Shown: one piece after another, positions 25,085 through 34,435 of the stretch
How the letters are laid out: the number at the start of each line of letters is the position of its first letter
Numbering within the stretch: the first letter of the stretch is position 1
Source of the DNA: Candidatus Cloacimonadota bacterium
GTDB lineage: Bacteria > Cloacimonadota > Cloacimonadia > Cloacimonadales > PWNZ01
Assembly: GCA_003564135.1 (NCBI GenBank)
Contig: PWNZ01000228.1
Location: 1-38,899, forward strand
Reading direction: 5' to 3'
DNA length: 38,899 nt
Translations under genes and position numbers: made by a program
The notes under the pieces: model-generated
Seen by the model: the letters and a program-made list of their open reading frames with translations, nothing else
Databases searched by the model: none
Told to the model about the DNA's origin: nothing

Positions 25085-26659
25085 ATGAAAGATACTACAC
25101 GAAAAATCAGGTCACTCTTAAAAAAGGCCTACAAAGCATCACTCAAAGATTATTCTCAAGGCCTGTCATTTGTCAACCAAGCAGAGAGTTTGGCTTCGCA
25201 GTTGAAGCATCAGTCATTCAGCTTGGACTGCTTATCAATGAGAGCATTGATTTTAACTCGGACCAATAACGGCGATGAGTTTTTCAAGGCTAACAATTTA
25301 CTGATTGAGAAAAGCAAGCGCTGCAGTAGTTTTCTGCATCAAGCTAAAGCATTGACTAACCAAGGTCTGTTTTCTTGGAACCATGCCAGCTACAAACAGG
25401 CTTTAGAATGTTTTGAAGAAGCGGGAAAGCTGTTAAAAAAGTTTCGAGATCCTGAAGATATTGCCTTAAATTTTAGAAACATTGGTATATCTTGGTCTAA
25501 ACTGGGAGACAGTGATAAAGCGTTAAAGAACCTGCGTAGAGCGGTTATATGGGCAAAAAAAACTGATGACCGGAAGACGGAAGCGTCTGTACGCTACTGG
25601 TATGGCTACGTTTTACAGGCTGATTCCAGATTTCAATTAGCATTGAAGCATTTTTTGGTTGCTCTCGATATTTACAAGGATATAAAGGAAGCCCATGGAC
25701 AAGGTCTAACCTATAACAGCATCGGACTGATATATAGAGATACAGCAGCACAAAGACAAAAAGACTCTTTTAACAACTCCTTAGTGTATTTCAGAAAAGC
25801 TCTTCATTGTGCCGAAAAAACCTCTAATTACCGGCTGTTAGCCGATGTGTATAATAATATCGGGTTAGTATATCTCAAGAAAAAGAAATATGATCAAACT
25901 CTGCAGAACTATTTTTTGTCATTAAAGGTTAGGGTAATGTCTCCATTCAAGGAGAATGAAGCGATCACTTTGCAGAATATCGGCAACGTATATAAGATAA
26001 AAGGTGAGGATGATGCGGCATATAAATACTTCCGTCAAGCGTTAGATATCAGGCGTGATCTCGGTCAAAGATTCTATCTTATCAGTTCTTTGACATTGAT
26101 GCTCGAGTTTCTATCGGAGAAAAATATGCTTCAAGAAGCTGATCTGGTCTATGAGGAGATCAAGCAATTAGAGCCAAAAGTGAAAGATAAGTTCTCGAAA
26201 ATTACTATCAGAGAATCACTTTCAAAATATTTCGAAGCTAAAGGCGATTATAAGCAGGCTCTTATCCATTTCAAAAAAATGAGGTCACTTGAAGATGACT
26301 ACTATAATATCAAAACAGATAATCAGCTGAAAGAAATGGAGCTTAAACACAAAAGAAAAATAGTTCGCTTGAAACACGATAAAAAAATAGCTCGGGAAAA
26401 AGAGTATGCTGCAAAAGCTATGGCCGTAACTGTTAGCCACGAACTTAGCCAACCGGTGACGATCCTACAAGGTTATCTCGAGTTAATTATCATGCACAAT
26501 AGAAACTTTCTGGAAGACAATAAAAATAAGTACTATGTTGACAATATCAACATAGCTATGGCAAAGATTGACCTACTTCTTAAATCACTGAATCGCCAAA
26601 AACTTATTCGCTATGAACCCTACAGCCTAGATATTGATATGGTTACTTTGGAAAAATAG
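25085..26659 (+). CDS. TPR protein with a C-terminal histidine kinase DHp domain and no ATPase domain
   Basis: About 524 residues. Tetratricopeptide repeats fill about residues 10-400 (for example the NIGLVYLKKKKYDQTLQNYFLSL type). A highly charged coiled coil (about 405-445) leads into a HisKA/DHp phosphoacceptor domain with the H-box VSHELSQPVTILQGYLEL (His452). The protein ends at residue 524, with no N, G1 or G2 boxes, so it cannot phosphorylate itself through a normal HATPase domain. The frame downstream to 26902 has no such domain either. An in-frame TTG at 25046 exists; the ATG at 25085 is preferred, though neither has a strong ribosome site. It follows glmM closely. It may be a phosphotransfer or dimerisation scaffold. 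Confidence 0.82.
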   Translation: MKDTTRKIRSLLKKAYKASLKDYSQGLSFVNQAESLASQLKHQSFSLDCLSMRALILTRTNNGDEFFKANNLLIEKSKRCSSFLHQAKALTNQGLFSWNHASYKQALECFEEAGKLLKKFRDPEDIALNFRNIGISWSKLGDSDKALKNLRRAVIWAKKTDDRKTEASVRYWYGYVLQADSRFQLALKHFLVALDIYKDIKEAHGQGLTYNSIGLIYRDTAAQRQKDSFNNSLVYFRKALHCAEKTSNYRLLADVYNNIGLVYLKKKKYDQTLQNYFLSLKVRVMSPFKENEAITLQNIGNVYKIKGEDDAAYKYFRQALDIRRDLGQRFYLISSLTLMLEFLSEKNMLQEADLVYEEIKQLEPKVKDKFSKITIRESLSKYFEAKGDYKQALIHFKKMRSLEDDYYNIKTDNQLKEMELKHKRKIVRLKHDKKIAREKEYAAKAMAVTVSHELSQPVTILQGYLELIIMHNRNFLEDNKNKYYVDNINIAMAKIDLLLKSLNRQKLIRYEPYSLDIDMVTLEK

Positions 26660-26902
26660 AACTACCTATTCACTCAGCTATATACTAATGATACGCCAAT
26701 GGTGTTCCGGGGTCAGGTTATTCTTATACCGGATGATATATTTATAGTTGTGTCGATAAGCTTTTGGTGGATACAGCTGTTGCTCAGCGGCAGCTAAAAT
26801 TATTGGTTGGAATGAAAAATGCATTAAATTATGGTTAGTTGAGCAGTTAGCCAAACAAAAACGGCGCTTAATTAGATTATTCGTTAAATTTTGGAGGAAT
26901 AA

Positions 26903-29900
26903 ATGAGATTAAATAAGCAGAGATTGAATCAGATTTCAGCCTTTATATTGTTATCCGTCCTGACAGCTGTTCTCGGCGGGTCACTATTTGCAGCTTATAT
27001 AGAGGACTTACCGGTACAACTGGTGCAGCCTGATGGAGAGGTTATCGACTGTTATGCTACCGGAGATGAGTTCTTTAACTATGCGCATGATGAAAATGGT
27101 TTTACTATCATAGCCGGAGAAGACGGTTTTTATTATTATGGTGTAGAAAAAGATGGAGACGTAGTTGCTTCGGAATACCGTGTTGACACCGTTGACCCTG
27201 CCGCCGTAGGAATTGAACCGCGAGCGATGATTTCTGAGGAAGAATACCGTGCGAGACGGGCCGAGTTTGAAGTCCCTTTCGACAGGCAAGATACTCGGGC
27301 ACCGCATACCGGTGTAATGAACAATATAGTCGTATATATACGTTTCGCTGATGATACACCTTTTACTAGAAATATAAATCTCTATGATTCAAGGCTTAAT
27401 ACTGTAGAAGGCCAGTCGGTTAGAGACTATTTTATTGAGGTTTCGTACGACCAACTTGAGATAATCAGTCATCATTTCCCCGAACCTGATGAGTATAATG
27501 CTATCATGTCCTATCAGGATGAGATGCCTCGTGACCATTTCAGACCCTATCATGCTGTTAACAATCCGGAGGGATATAGAACCTCGCAAGAAAGACGATT
27601 ACGCGAACATTCTATGCTGGTTAGAGCCATTGAAGCTGTACGAGATGATATACCGGAAGATTTAGAAATCGATGCTGACGGCGATGGCAGGGTTGATAAT
27701 GTTTGTTTTATCATCAGAGGAAATGCTGATGCATGGGCTGACCTGTTGTGGGCACACCGTTGGGTGTTAAGGTCTTTTGAAGTAGATATTCATGGGAAAA
27801 GAGTCTGGGATTATACTTTTCAGCCCGAAAATCAGACAGGAATTTCGACTTTGGCCCATGAGATGTTCCATACATTAGGGGCGCCTGACTTATACAGATA
27901 CAGTCATGATGGCTTTACACCGGTTGGTAGATGGGATTTAATGGCTTCCGGATTTGTTCATATGGGAGCATGGATGAAGTACAAATATGCTGACAGAAAC
28001 TGGATAACCGATATACCTGAAATTATAAACTCCGGTGAATACTCTCTAAAACCCCTAACCTCACCGGAGAATAATGCTTTTATGATTCGTTCTCCCTATT
28101 CTAATAGAGAATTCTTCATCTTAGAGTATCGCCGAAGATTAGGAAGATACGAGTCTAGCGTTCCGGGCAGCGGACTTTTAGTATACAGAATTAACAGCTC
28201 GATAAACGGCAATGCCAGTGGCCCGCCAGATGAAGTTTATGTCTTCCGCCCCGGTGGTACTCCGACAACGAACGGCAATGTTAATATGGCTGCTTTTAGT
28301 GAGCAAGTAGGAAGGACAACCATAAATGATTTTGATACTGATCCTGCCAGTTTTTTAGCCAACGGAAATCCTGGCGGACTCGATATTTTTGACATAGGTG
28401 CCGCCGGAGATTCGATTACATTTTTCGTAGAGATGATAGGGGATCTGATAGCGCCAATAAAAGACAGGCCTATTGACGGCGCTACCGATGTACGTTTGAA
28501 TCCTACTTTGGAGTGGGGGTTCATTAATGTTGCAGATTATTATAGCTTGCAAGTGGCAACTGATACGGACTTTGATAACATAATTATTGATGAACCGATT
28601 ATTACCGAGACCGAATATAAGGTTAACCAACCCTTAGACGTCGAACAAACATACTACTGGAGATTAAATTCTTCCGATGACGAAGAAACCTCAGAATGGT
28701 CAGATCCTTGGCAGTTTACCATTTCTCACTTTTCTCCGCTTGCGATCGATATTTCAGGAGCTACCCATGGTGATATCGCATGGGCCGATTTGAATAACAA
28801 CGGCTTCCTTGATCTAGTTATGACAGGCGAATACAGAACGGTCATCTATGAGAATAAAGGGGATGGATCATTTGAACTTGTAGATATTCAACTACCACCC
28901 TTGAGCCGCTCGGCTTTATCATTAGGAGATATTAACAACAACGGATACTTGGATATTGCCTTAACGGGAAGAGGGCTCGATAATGAGCCTGAAGCATATA
29001 TCTGCATCAATGGTGGAGAATTTAGCTTTGCATTTATGGATGCCGGTCTGCAAGGTGTCATGAATGGGAGTATCGAGTTCGGCGATTATAATAGAAATGG
29101 CCTATTAGACCTGATTTTAGTGGGCGCTGCCGCTGATGATCAAGTAACTATGCTGTTCGAGAATACAGGAGATAACAACTTCAATCTTGTCGAAACACCA
29201 CAAATTCCCGGCTATAGATTTGCCGATGTTGCTTGGGGTGACTTTAATAATAACGGAAGGTTAGACCTTATTATCTCCGGTACATCAACCGATGGCCCCA
29301 AAACAGAAATATACTATCAAAGTGTAGATGGCAGCTTTATAGCCGGGGACTTAGGATTTATGAAAATTACCGGGAGCTCAATAAGTGTTACCGATTTCAA
29401 TAAAAACGGATATTTAGATTTTGCCGTATCGGGAAACTCATTGTCAGGTTCCGTGACCAAGATCTATCGTAACAATGGCGATGGAACATTCACCGATATT
29501 GAAGTAGATATGCCGGGTATTGCCTTAGGCGCTATCAAGTGGGGAGATCTGGATTTTAATGGATATCCCGATCTGCTTCTTACCGGATCAAATATGGCGC
29601 TTATTTTTAGAAATAATGGCGATGAAACTTTCACAGAAGTAGTTTCCGGACTCAATAATACCAGCTTCAGCGCCGTTTCATGGGGAGATATGGATAATGA
29701 CGGAGACTCAGATATAGCGTTGATCGGATCCGCTAGCGGGGGAGCAGCTTTACATATTTACCAAAACAATCTTGGCGAGAGTGAATTTAGAGCTAATACC
29801 TCTCCCTCGACACCTCAGAACTCTTATGCTTTCGTAAATCAATGTTCAGTTACTTTGACTTGGGATGAAGCTGAAGACCAAGAGACTCCTAATCAAGGGA

Positions 29901-30442
29901 TTACCTATAATATTAGTATTGGAACCGAACCCGGAAAAGAAGATTTCTGGTCGTCTATGTCACATTTAGACTCGGGTAAAAGGAAGATACCTGCTGCAGG
30001 AAATGTTGGATCAATAAACGAACTAAATCTCTTCTCAGTTCCTATAGGTATTTACCATTGGCGAGTTCAGGCTGTTGATGGGATGTTTGCCGGATCAGAA
30101 TTTACTGCGGAAGGTACATTTAATGTAGATACCGTCTCAGCTGAAAAAGAAACATGTGAACCTAAACTGACAACCCTAAACAAAAACTATCCCAATCCCT
30201 TTAACCCCGACACAAATATCAGTTTCACTATAGCGAGTGAGGAGCATGTTAACCTGTCTGTATACAATATACTGGGGCAGAAAGTTAATACCTTAGTTGA
30301 TGAAAAACTCAAAGCCGGTGATTATACAATAACTTGGACACCTGCTCAAAAAGATGGTACATCGTTAAGCAGTGGGGTATATCTGTACAGAATGGAAACA
30401 GATAGCTTCTCCGCATTAGAAAAAATGCTGTTTCTAAAATAG
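26903..30442 (+). CDS. Secreted M6-type metalloprotease with VCBS repeats and T9SS-type sorting domain
   Basis: An 1179-residue secreted protein with a signal peptide (cleavage near LFAAYIE). An N-terminal propeptide-like region precedes an M6-type catalytic domain with HEMFHTLGAPD (His319, Glu320, His323, Asp329), the HExxHxxGxxD metal site. After it come an FN3-like domain (about 515-605), a long set of FG-GAP/VCBS repeats (about 610-965, with D-x-N-x-N-G-x-x-D calcium-loop motifs), a second FN3-like domain (about 975-1080), and a C-terminal domain starting NYPNPFNPDTNISF and ending LEKMLFLK, as in type A T9SS sorting signals. An extracellular or surface-anchored protein-degrading role is inferred. 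GGAGGAA precedes the ATG. Confidence 0.92.
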   Translation: MRLNKQRLNQISAFILLSVLTAVLGGSLFAAYIEDLPVQLVQPDGEVIDCYATGDEFFNYAHDENGFTIIAGEDGFYYYGVEKDGDVVASEYRVDTVDPAAVGIEPRAMISEEEYRARRAEFEVPFDRQDTRAPHTGVMNNIVVYIRFADDTPFTRNINLYDSRLNTVEGQSVRDYFIEVSYDQLEIISHHFPEPDEYNAIMSYQDEMPRDHFRPYHAVNNPEGYRTSQERRLREHSMLVRAIEAVRDDIPEDLEIDADGDGRVDNVCFIIRGNADAWADLLWAHRWVLRSFEVDIHGKRVWDYTFQPENQTGISTLAHEMFHTLGAPDLYRYSHDGFTPVGRWDLMASGFVHMGAWMKYKYADRNWITDIPEIINSGEYSLKPLTSPENNAFMIRSPYSNREFFILEYRRRLGRYESSVPGSGLLVYRINSSINGNASGPPDEVYVFRPGGTPTTNGNVNMAAFSEQVGRTTINDFDTDPASFLANGNPGGLDIFDIGAAGDSITFFVEMIGDLIAPIKDRPIDGATDVRLNPTLEWGFINVADYYSLQVATDTDFDNIIIDEPIITETEYKVNQPLDVEQTYYWRLNSSDDEETSEWSDPWQFTISHFSPLAIDISGATHGDIAWADLNNNGFLDLVMTGEYRTVIYENKGDGSFELVDIQLPPLSRSALSLGDINNNGYLDIALTGRGLDNEPEAYICINGGEFSFAFMDAGLQGVMNGSIEFGDYNRNGLLDLILVGAAADDQVTMLFENTGDNNFNLVETPQIPGYRFADVAWGDFNNNGRLDLIISGTSTDGPKTEIYYQSVDGSFIAGDLGFMKITGSSISVTDFNKNGYLDFAVSGNSLSGSVTKIYRNNGDGTFTDIEVDMPGIALGAIKWGDLDFNGYPDLLLTGSNMALIFRNNGDETFTEVVSGLNNTSFSAVSWGDMDNDGDSDIALIGSASGGAALHIYQNNLGESEFRANTSPSTPQNSYAFVNQCSVTLTWDEAEDQETPNQGITYNISIGTEPGKEDFWSSMSHLDSGKRKIPAAGNVGSINELNLFSVPIGIYHWRVQAVDGMFAGSEFTAEGTFNVDTVSAEKETCEPKLTTLNKNYPNPFNPDTNISFTIASEEHVNLSVYNILGQKVNTLVDEKLKAGDYTITWTPAQKDGTSLSSGVYLYRMETDSFSALEKMLFLK

Positions 30443-30478
30443 TGGCTGACTAGAGTACCGGTAAAACCGAAATTGTTT

Positions 30479-30516
30479 ATAAAGGCTGAGCTATTTTCTC
30501 TCAGCCTTTATTTTAT
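30479..30516 (+). terminator. Intrinsic terminator of the M6 protease gene
   Basis: A 12-bp stem with a 9-base loop (core arms AAAGGCTGAG at 30481-30490 and CTCAGCCTTT at 30500-30509) is followed by a T-rich tail (ATTTTAT). It lies 36 bases after the stop codon. Confidence 0.85.
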
Positions 30517-31032
30517 CCCCAATAATGCCGTTGACTTTCCGAAACGCCGTGTTCAATACTTCCCTTTACCCATGAATGTATCTGAGCAGGAGACTAAAAC
30601 AAGGGCAGGGACCCAGTTAAGTAAAAAAGACGACTTAACGTTTTAAAATGCGCTTGTGACCTTGGTCAAGCTCCGGAAGACCTTGATACATTCAGTTTAG
30701 TAGTCAACGTAACATTATCTGTCACCCTTTACCGATGATTTCGTTAACGAAACTTTTATAAAATGATAGAATGACTTATTGCGCCGGCAATTTAAACTCA
30801 AATAATGCAGTAGATTTCCGGAACGCAGGCAACGCTGCTTGCCAGCCTCATAAATTCAGCGTTCCGTTACACTTATAGAAAACAGTGCCGCGGACTAGTC
30901 ACTGTGACTGCATTATCCGGGTTAAATATCCACCATTTTCTTAAGCCAACAACCTGTTGGGATTATCAGGGATATGATGTTTTTCTCATATTGTTTTTTG
31001 AGTCTTTGATCGGGCCATGTGATTATGGACGC
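30517..31032. other. Non-coding block with palindromes between the M6 protease and trxA
   Basis: About 515 bases with no credible gene; a reading frame at 30904-31221 on the plus strand is mostly the opposite strand of trxA. The block holds GTTAAGT...ACTTAAC (about 30623-30646) followed by GTTTT, a perfect 14-bp palindrome TTTCGTTAACGAAA (30739-30752), and GACTAGTCACTGTGAC (about 30892), a relative of a sequence on the other side of trxA (GATTAGTCATAGTGAC, about 31536). It looks like a patch of decayed dispersed repeats or a lost gene. Confidence 0.55.
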
Positions 31033-31067
31033 AAAAAAAGGCCTCAGGTAATCTTATCTGAGGCCTT
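31033..31067 (-). terminator. Intrinsic terminator of trxA
   Basis: On the minus strand a perfect 10-bp stem (AAGGCCTCAG and CTGAGGCCTT, about 10-base loop) runs into a run of seven U. It lies 21 bases after the trxA stop codon. Confidence 0.92.
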
Positions 31068-31088
31068 GGTAAAAGCTATTAGAAACTT

Positions 31089-31397
31089 CTATGCGTTTTC
31101 AATTTTATCTTTTAAAGCTTTCTTTGAGGCAACTCCAACTGTCGATGAAACAGGTTTACCGTCTTTAAAAACGATTACTGTGGGGATGCTCATTACGTTA
31201 TACTTTACAGCTATTTCCTGATTATCATCAATATTAACCTTAGCGAACTTAATGTCAGGCATCTCTTGTGATAATTCATCTATGAGCGGTGCTATCATCT
31301 TACAAGGGCCACACCAAGGTGCCCAAAAATCTATCGCTGCAACACCTTCGGCTATTTCGTTATCAAAATTCTCTTTACTCAGTTCTTTAACTGACAT
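31089..31397 (-). CDS. trxA: Thioredoxin
   Basis: A 102-residue classic cytoplasmic thioredoxin with the redox site WCGPC (Cys29, Cys32), the cis-proline loop SIPT and the closing glycine region. It reduces disulfides in enzymes such as ribonucleotide reductase, receiving electrons from thioredoxin reductase, which is not in the window. CGGAGGT precedes the ATG on the minus strand. It is transcribed alone, with its own terminator and a probable promoter. Confidence 0.97.
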   Translation of the reverse strand: MSVKELSKENFDNEIAEGVAAIDFWAPWCGPCKMIAPLIDELSQEMPDIKFAKVNIDDNQEIAVKYNVMSIPTVIVFKDGKPVSSTVGVASKKALKDKIENA

Positions 31398-31427
31398 AAT
31401 ACCTCCGATTTATTTTCATTTTATTTG

Positions 31428-31447
31428 ATTGGTTTACCAATAATATA
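31428..31447 (-). promoter_or_regulatory. Probable trxA promoter with adjoining palindrome
   Basis: On the minus strand TATATT (31442-31447) is a 5-of-6 match to the -10 consensus, with a weak TTGCTT 16 bases upstream. Immediately downstream is ATTGGTAAACCAAT (31428-31441), with 6-bp complementary arms, placed where a repressor would block transcription start. Confidence 0.45.
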
Positions 31448-31686
31448 GCTGATTACCATAAAAAAGCAAAAATTTCGAGTGAAAACCGTCAAGCCATTTA
31501 TCTATATACAGAGTAAGCTACTCTTAAACGGCAGGATTAGTCATAGTGACACCGTTCAGGATTGATACTAAGCTCAGCAGCAAAAGCGGGCATTTGGCAA
31601 TTGCCGTTAATATGTTTGACAATAAGGGGAGGTTAAAGAGATTGGACTGGTTCATATAAACAAAAAAATTGGTGAAATGAGGATTT

Positions 31687-32919
31687 ATGGAAGGAAGATG
31701 GTATGATCTTTTTTATGGCGCAATAACGACAAATTATTGGTATACATTGCTTTTCCTGATTATAGGGGCCTTTTTGCTATATCTGGTTACCTTGAAGCTA
31801 ATCTTGCCTCTGGTGAATTATCTGGTAATCAATAGCCCGACCAAGATTGACAATGCCTTGATGGACAGGAAGGTCTTCAAGCGCTTAGTAATGATCCCCT
31901 CGTTGATATTTCTTTACCATTATTCATTTTTAATTCCTACTATGGATGAGTTGATTAAGAGGATAGTTACCGCAGGGGCTATATGGGTTTTCGTGTTAGC
32001 TTTTGATCGCTTTGTCTTAGCAGTTAACGATGTATATGAAAAGTTACCACGGGCGAAAGGTAAGCCCATCAAAGGTTTTGTTCAGATAATTGAGATCATT
32101 GCTTATTTATTCGGGCTAATAACGGTTATTTCGGTGCTAATGGCTAGATCACCATTGGTTTTGTTGAGCGGTTTAGGTGCCATGACTGCTGTCCTGTTAT
32201 TAGTGTTTAAAGACACGATCCTTTCGCTAGTAGCCAGTGTCCGCATAACAGCTAATGGTTTGATAGAAATTGGCGACTGGATTGAGATGCCGCAATACGG
32301 GGCAGACGGAGATGTAATTGATATAGCGCTGCATAGTATTCAGGTGCAAAACTGGGATAAAACTATTACCTCTATTCCGACTCATAAGCTGCTTGATGAT
32401 TCATTCAAAAACTGGAATGGAATGCAGCGAGCCGGTGGCAGAAGGATCATGAGAAACCTATTGATAGACACGGACAGTATACAGTTTTGTGACCAGAAAA
32501 TGTTAGCTGAGTTTGAGAACATACACCTGCTGAAGGATTATTTAGAAATAAAGAAAAAAGAAATATCGGCCTGTAACAGAGAAAAAGGGATCCCGGAAGA
32601 TGACTATACAAACGGCCGTCACTTGACAAATATCGGGACATTCCGGGCCTATGTGGTACAATATGTCACCAACCATCCCAAGATTAATACCGAACTGATA
32701 ATCCTTATCAGGCAGTTGCAGCAGGAAGCCACAGGACTTCCCATACAGGTCTATGCATTCACTAATACAACCGCCTGGAAAGAGTATGAGGATATTCAGT
32801 CTGATATCTTCGATCATCTTATAGCGGTAGCTCCCGTATTTGGCCTAAGAATGTTTCAGTATCCTTCCGGAAGGGATTTACGAGGTTTAAAGCAGATTAA
32901 TCCCGAACAGCTACATTAG
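31687..32919 (+). CDS. Mechanosensitive channel of the MscS family, YbdG-like
   Basis: A 410-residue inner membrane protein. Four or five hydrophobic segments occupy about residues 15-190, the last being the pore helix region (LSGLGAMTAVLLLVFKDTILSLVASVRI), followed by the MscS beta domain (GDWIEMPQYGADGDVIDIALHSIQVQNWDKTITSIPTHKL split into the usual strands). The downstream stretch with RAGGRRIMRNLLID and the long C-terminal soluble domain match the YbdG/miniconductance (MscM) subgroup, which releases solutes on osmotic downshift. GAGGA lies just before the ATG. It appears to be a single gene, 146 bases before the Rnf operon. Confidence 0.9.
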   Translation: MEGRWYDLFYGAITTNYWYTLLFLIIGAFLLYLVTLKLILPLVNYLVINSPTKIDNALMDRKVFKRLVMIPSLIFLYHYSFLIPTMDELIKRIVTAGAIWVFVLAFDRFVLAVNDVYEKLPRAKGKPIKGFVQIIEIIAYLFGLITVISVLMARSPLVLLSGLGAMTAVLLLVFKDTILSLVASVRITANGLIEIGDWIEMPQYGADGDVIDIALHSIQVQNWDKTITSIPTHKLLDDSFKNWNGMQRAGGRRIMRNLLIDTDSIQFCDQKMLAEFENIHLLKDYLEIKKKEISACNREKGIPEDDYTNGRHLTNIGTFRAYVVQYVTNHPKINTELIILIRQLQQEATGLPIQVYAFTNTTAWKEYEDIQSDIFDHLIAVAPVFGLRMFQYPSGRDLRGLKQINPEQLH

Positions 32920-33065
32920 CTCTGATTAAAATTACTGTCTGGTTGTTGTCCGGCACCTAGTAGAGAGTTTATTCAACCATTATTAGGCTACTGATACAAG
33001 AAAATACTTGCAATGATAACGGCTTTAAAAAATATGACCCAAAAGACAATAGATGGAGAATGTAT

Positions 33066-34379
33066 ATGGGATTTATGACGTTTCCCGGCGGAATACACCC
33101 GGATGACAACAAAAGGTACTCAAAAGATGCCAAAATAGAATTATATCCTCAACCTGATAAGGTGGTGATACCTTTGAACCAACACATAGGGGCTCCGGCC
33201 AAAACTATCGTTAAAGTTGGTGAAACAGTCAAAACCGGTCAGGTTATAGCAGAGGCTGGAGGATTTGTCTCCATACCGATGCATTCGAGCATAACGGGAA
33301 AGGTCTCCAAGATCGGCAGATTCCCTCATCCTTCCGGCAGCATGCAAATGGCTGTAGAGATAACTAAGACCGATGCTGATAACTGGGTTGATCTAGTTGA
33401 TGATGATTATCAAACCTTAACGCCCGATGAAATGAAAGAGCGAATCAGATCAGCCGGTGTATGTGGCATGGGAGGAGCAGGTTTCCCAACAGCTGTTAAG
33501 CTTTCACCACCAAAAGGTAAGGATATTGATACGATTATTATCAACGGCGTGGAATGCGAACCTTATCTAACCGCTGATCATCGATTAATGCTCGAAAAAA
33601 GCGAAGATATTCTGAACGGTCTAAAAATTTTCATGAAAATAGCTGGAGCTAAACAAGCTTACATAGGAATAGAAGCCAATAAACCAGATGCTATTGACAA
33701 AATGAAAAACCTGGTTAAATCGGAAACTAACATCGGGGTTGTAGCTCTAAAGTTGAAGTATCCTCAAGGTGCAGAGAAACAGTTGATATATGCTTGTACC
33801 AAAAGAAGAGTTCCCAACAAAGGCGGGCTTCCTTTAGAAATTGGTGTTATCGTTCAAAATGTCGGCACTGCCCTGGCTGCCTATGAAGCTGTCAGATACA
33901 AAAAGCCTCTCATTGACAGAGTAGTAACTATTTCCGGGAAAATTGTCCAGCATCCCAAAAACTTGCAAGTCAGGATCGGAACACAATTTAGTGATTTATT
34001 AGAATGTTGTGGCGATACTACTGCAGAAATTAGCAAGATCATTTCCGGCGGACCTATGATGGGATTTGCAATTTCAACTCTTATGGCACCGGTCACCAAA
34101 ACGAGTTCCGGCCTGATACTTCTCGGAAAAAAAGAGAGTCGCACCTACGAAGAGCAAACCTGTATCAGATGCTGCAGATGTGTTGACGTTTGTCCGATGA
34201 ACCTCTTACCCAGTAAAATCGCTATTGATGTTAAATATGAAGACTGGGATGGAGCCGATGAAGCAGGTGCTAGTGACTGTATTAAATGCGGGTGCTGTGC
34301 TTATGTATGTCCTGCCCAGATCAGATTGATTCAATGGATAGACATTGGTAAAAATAAATTAACTGAAATGAAAAAATAG
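33066..34379 (+). CDS. rnfC: RnfC, NADH-binding subunit of the Rnf complex
   Basis: About 437 residues. RnfC is the peripheral subunit that binds NADH and FMN in the ferredoxin:NAD+ oxidoreductase. Visible are the opening FPGGIHPDDNK, the NADH/FMN region GVCGMGGAGFPTAVK and IINGVECEPYLTADH, and two [4Fe-4S] motifs near the C-terminus: CIRCCRCVDVCP (from Cys366) and CIKCGCCAYVCP (from Cys405). The start is uncertain between ATG codons at 33060, 33066 and 33075; 33066 is best spaced from GGAG. First gene of rnfCDGEAB, an order also seen in Acetobacterium woodii. A weak TTGCAA/AATATG promoter may lie near 33010-33040. Confidence 0.95.
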   Translation: MGFMTFPGGIHPDDNKRYSKDAKIELYPQPDKVVIPLNQHIGAPAKTIVKVGETVKTGQVIAEAGGFVSIPMHSSITGKVSKIGRFPHPSGSMQMAVEITKTDADNWVDLVDDDYQTLTPDEMKERIRSAGVCGMGGAGFPTAVKLSPPKGKDIDTIIINGVECEPYLTADHRLMLEKSEDILNGLKIFMKIAGAKQAYIGIEANKPDAIDKMKNLVKSETNIGVVALKLKYPQGAEKQLIYACTKRRVPNKGGLPLEIGVIVQNVGTALAAYEAVRYKKPLIDRVVTISGKIVQHPKNLQVRIGTQFSDLLECCGDTTAEISKIISGGPMMGFAISTLMAPVTKTSSGLILLGKKESRTYEEQTCIRCCRCVDVCPMNLLPSKIAIDVKYEDWDGADEAGASDCIKCGCCAYVCPAQIRLIQWIDIGKNKLTEMKK

Positions 34380-34435
34380 CCTGATGATCAAGGCTAAAAA
34401 TTACCACTTAAAAAAATAACAGAGAATGAGTGATT

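Noticed and set aside
26660-26902. Missing HATPase domain of the TPR-DHp protein through frameshift
   Set aside because: None of the three plus-strand frames after the stop shows N, G1 or G2 box-like sequence, so a simple frameshift does not explain the absence.
30904-31221. A 105-codon plus-strand reading frame
   Set aside because: Its second half is the complement of trxA and of the trxA terminator; no ribosome site or family features.
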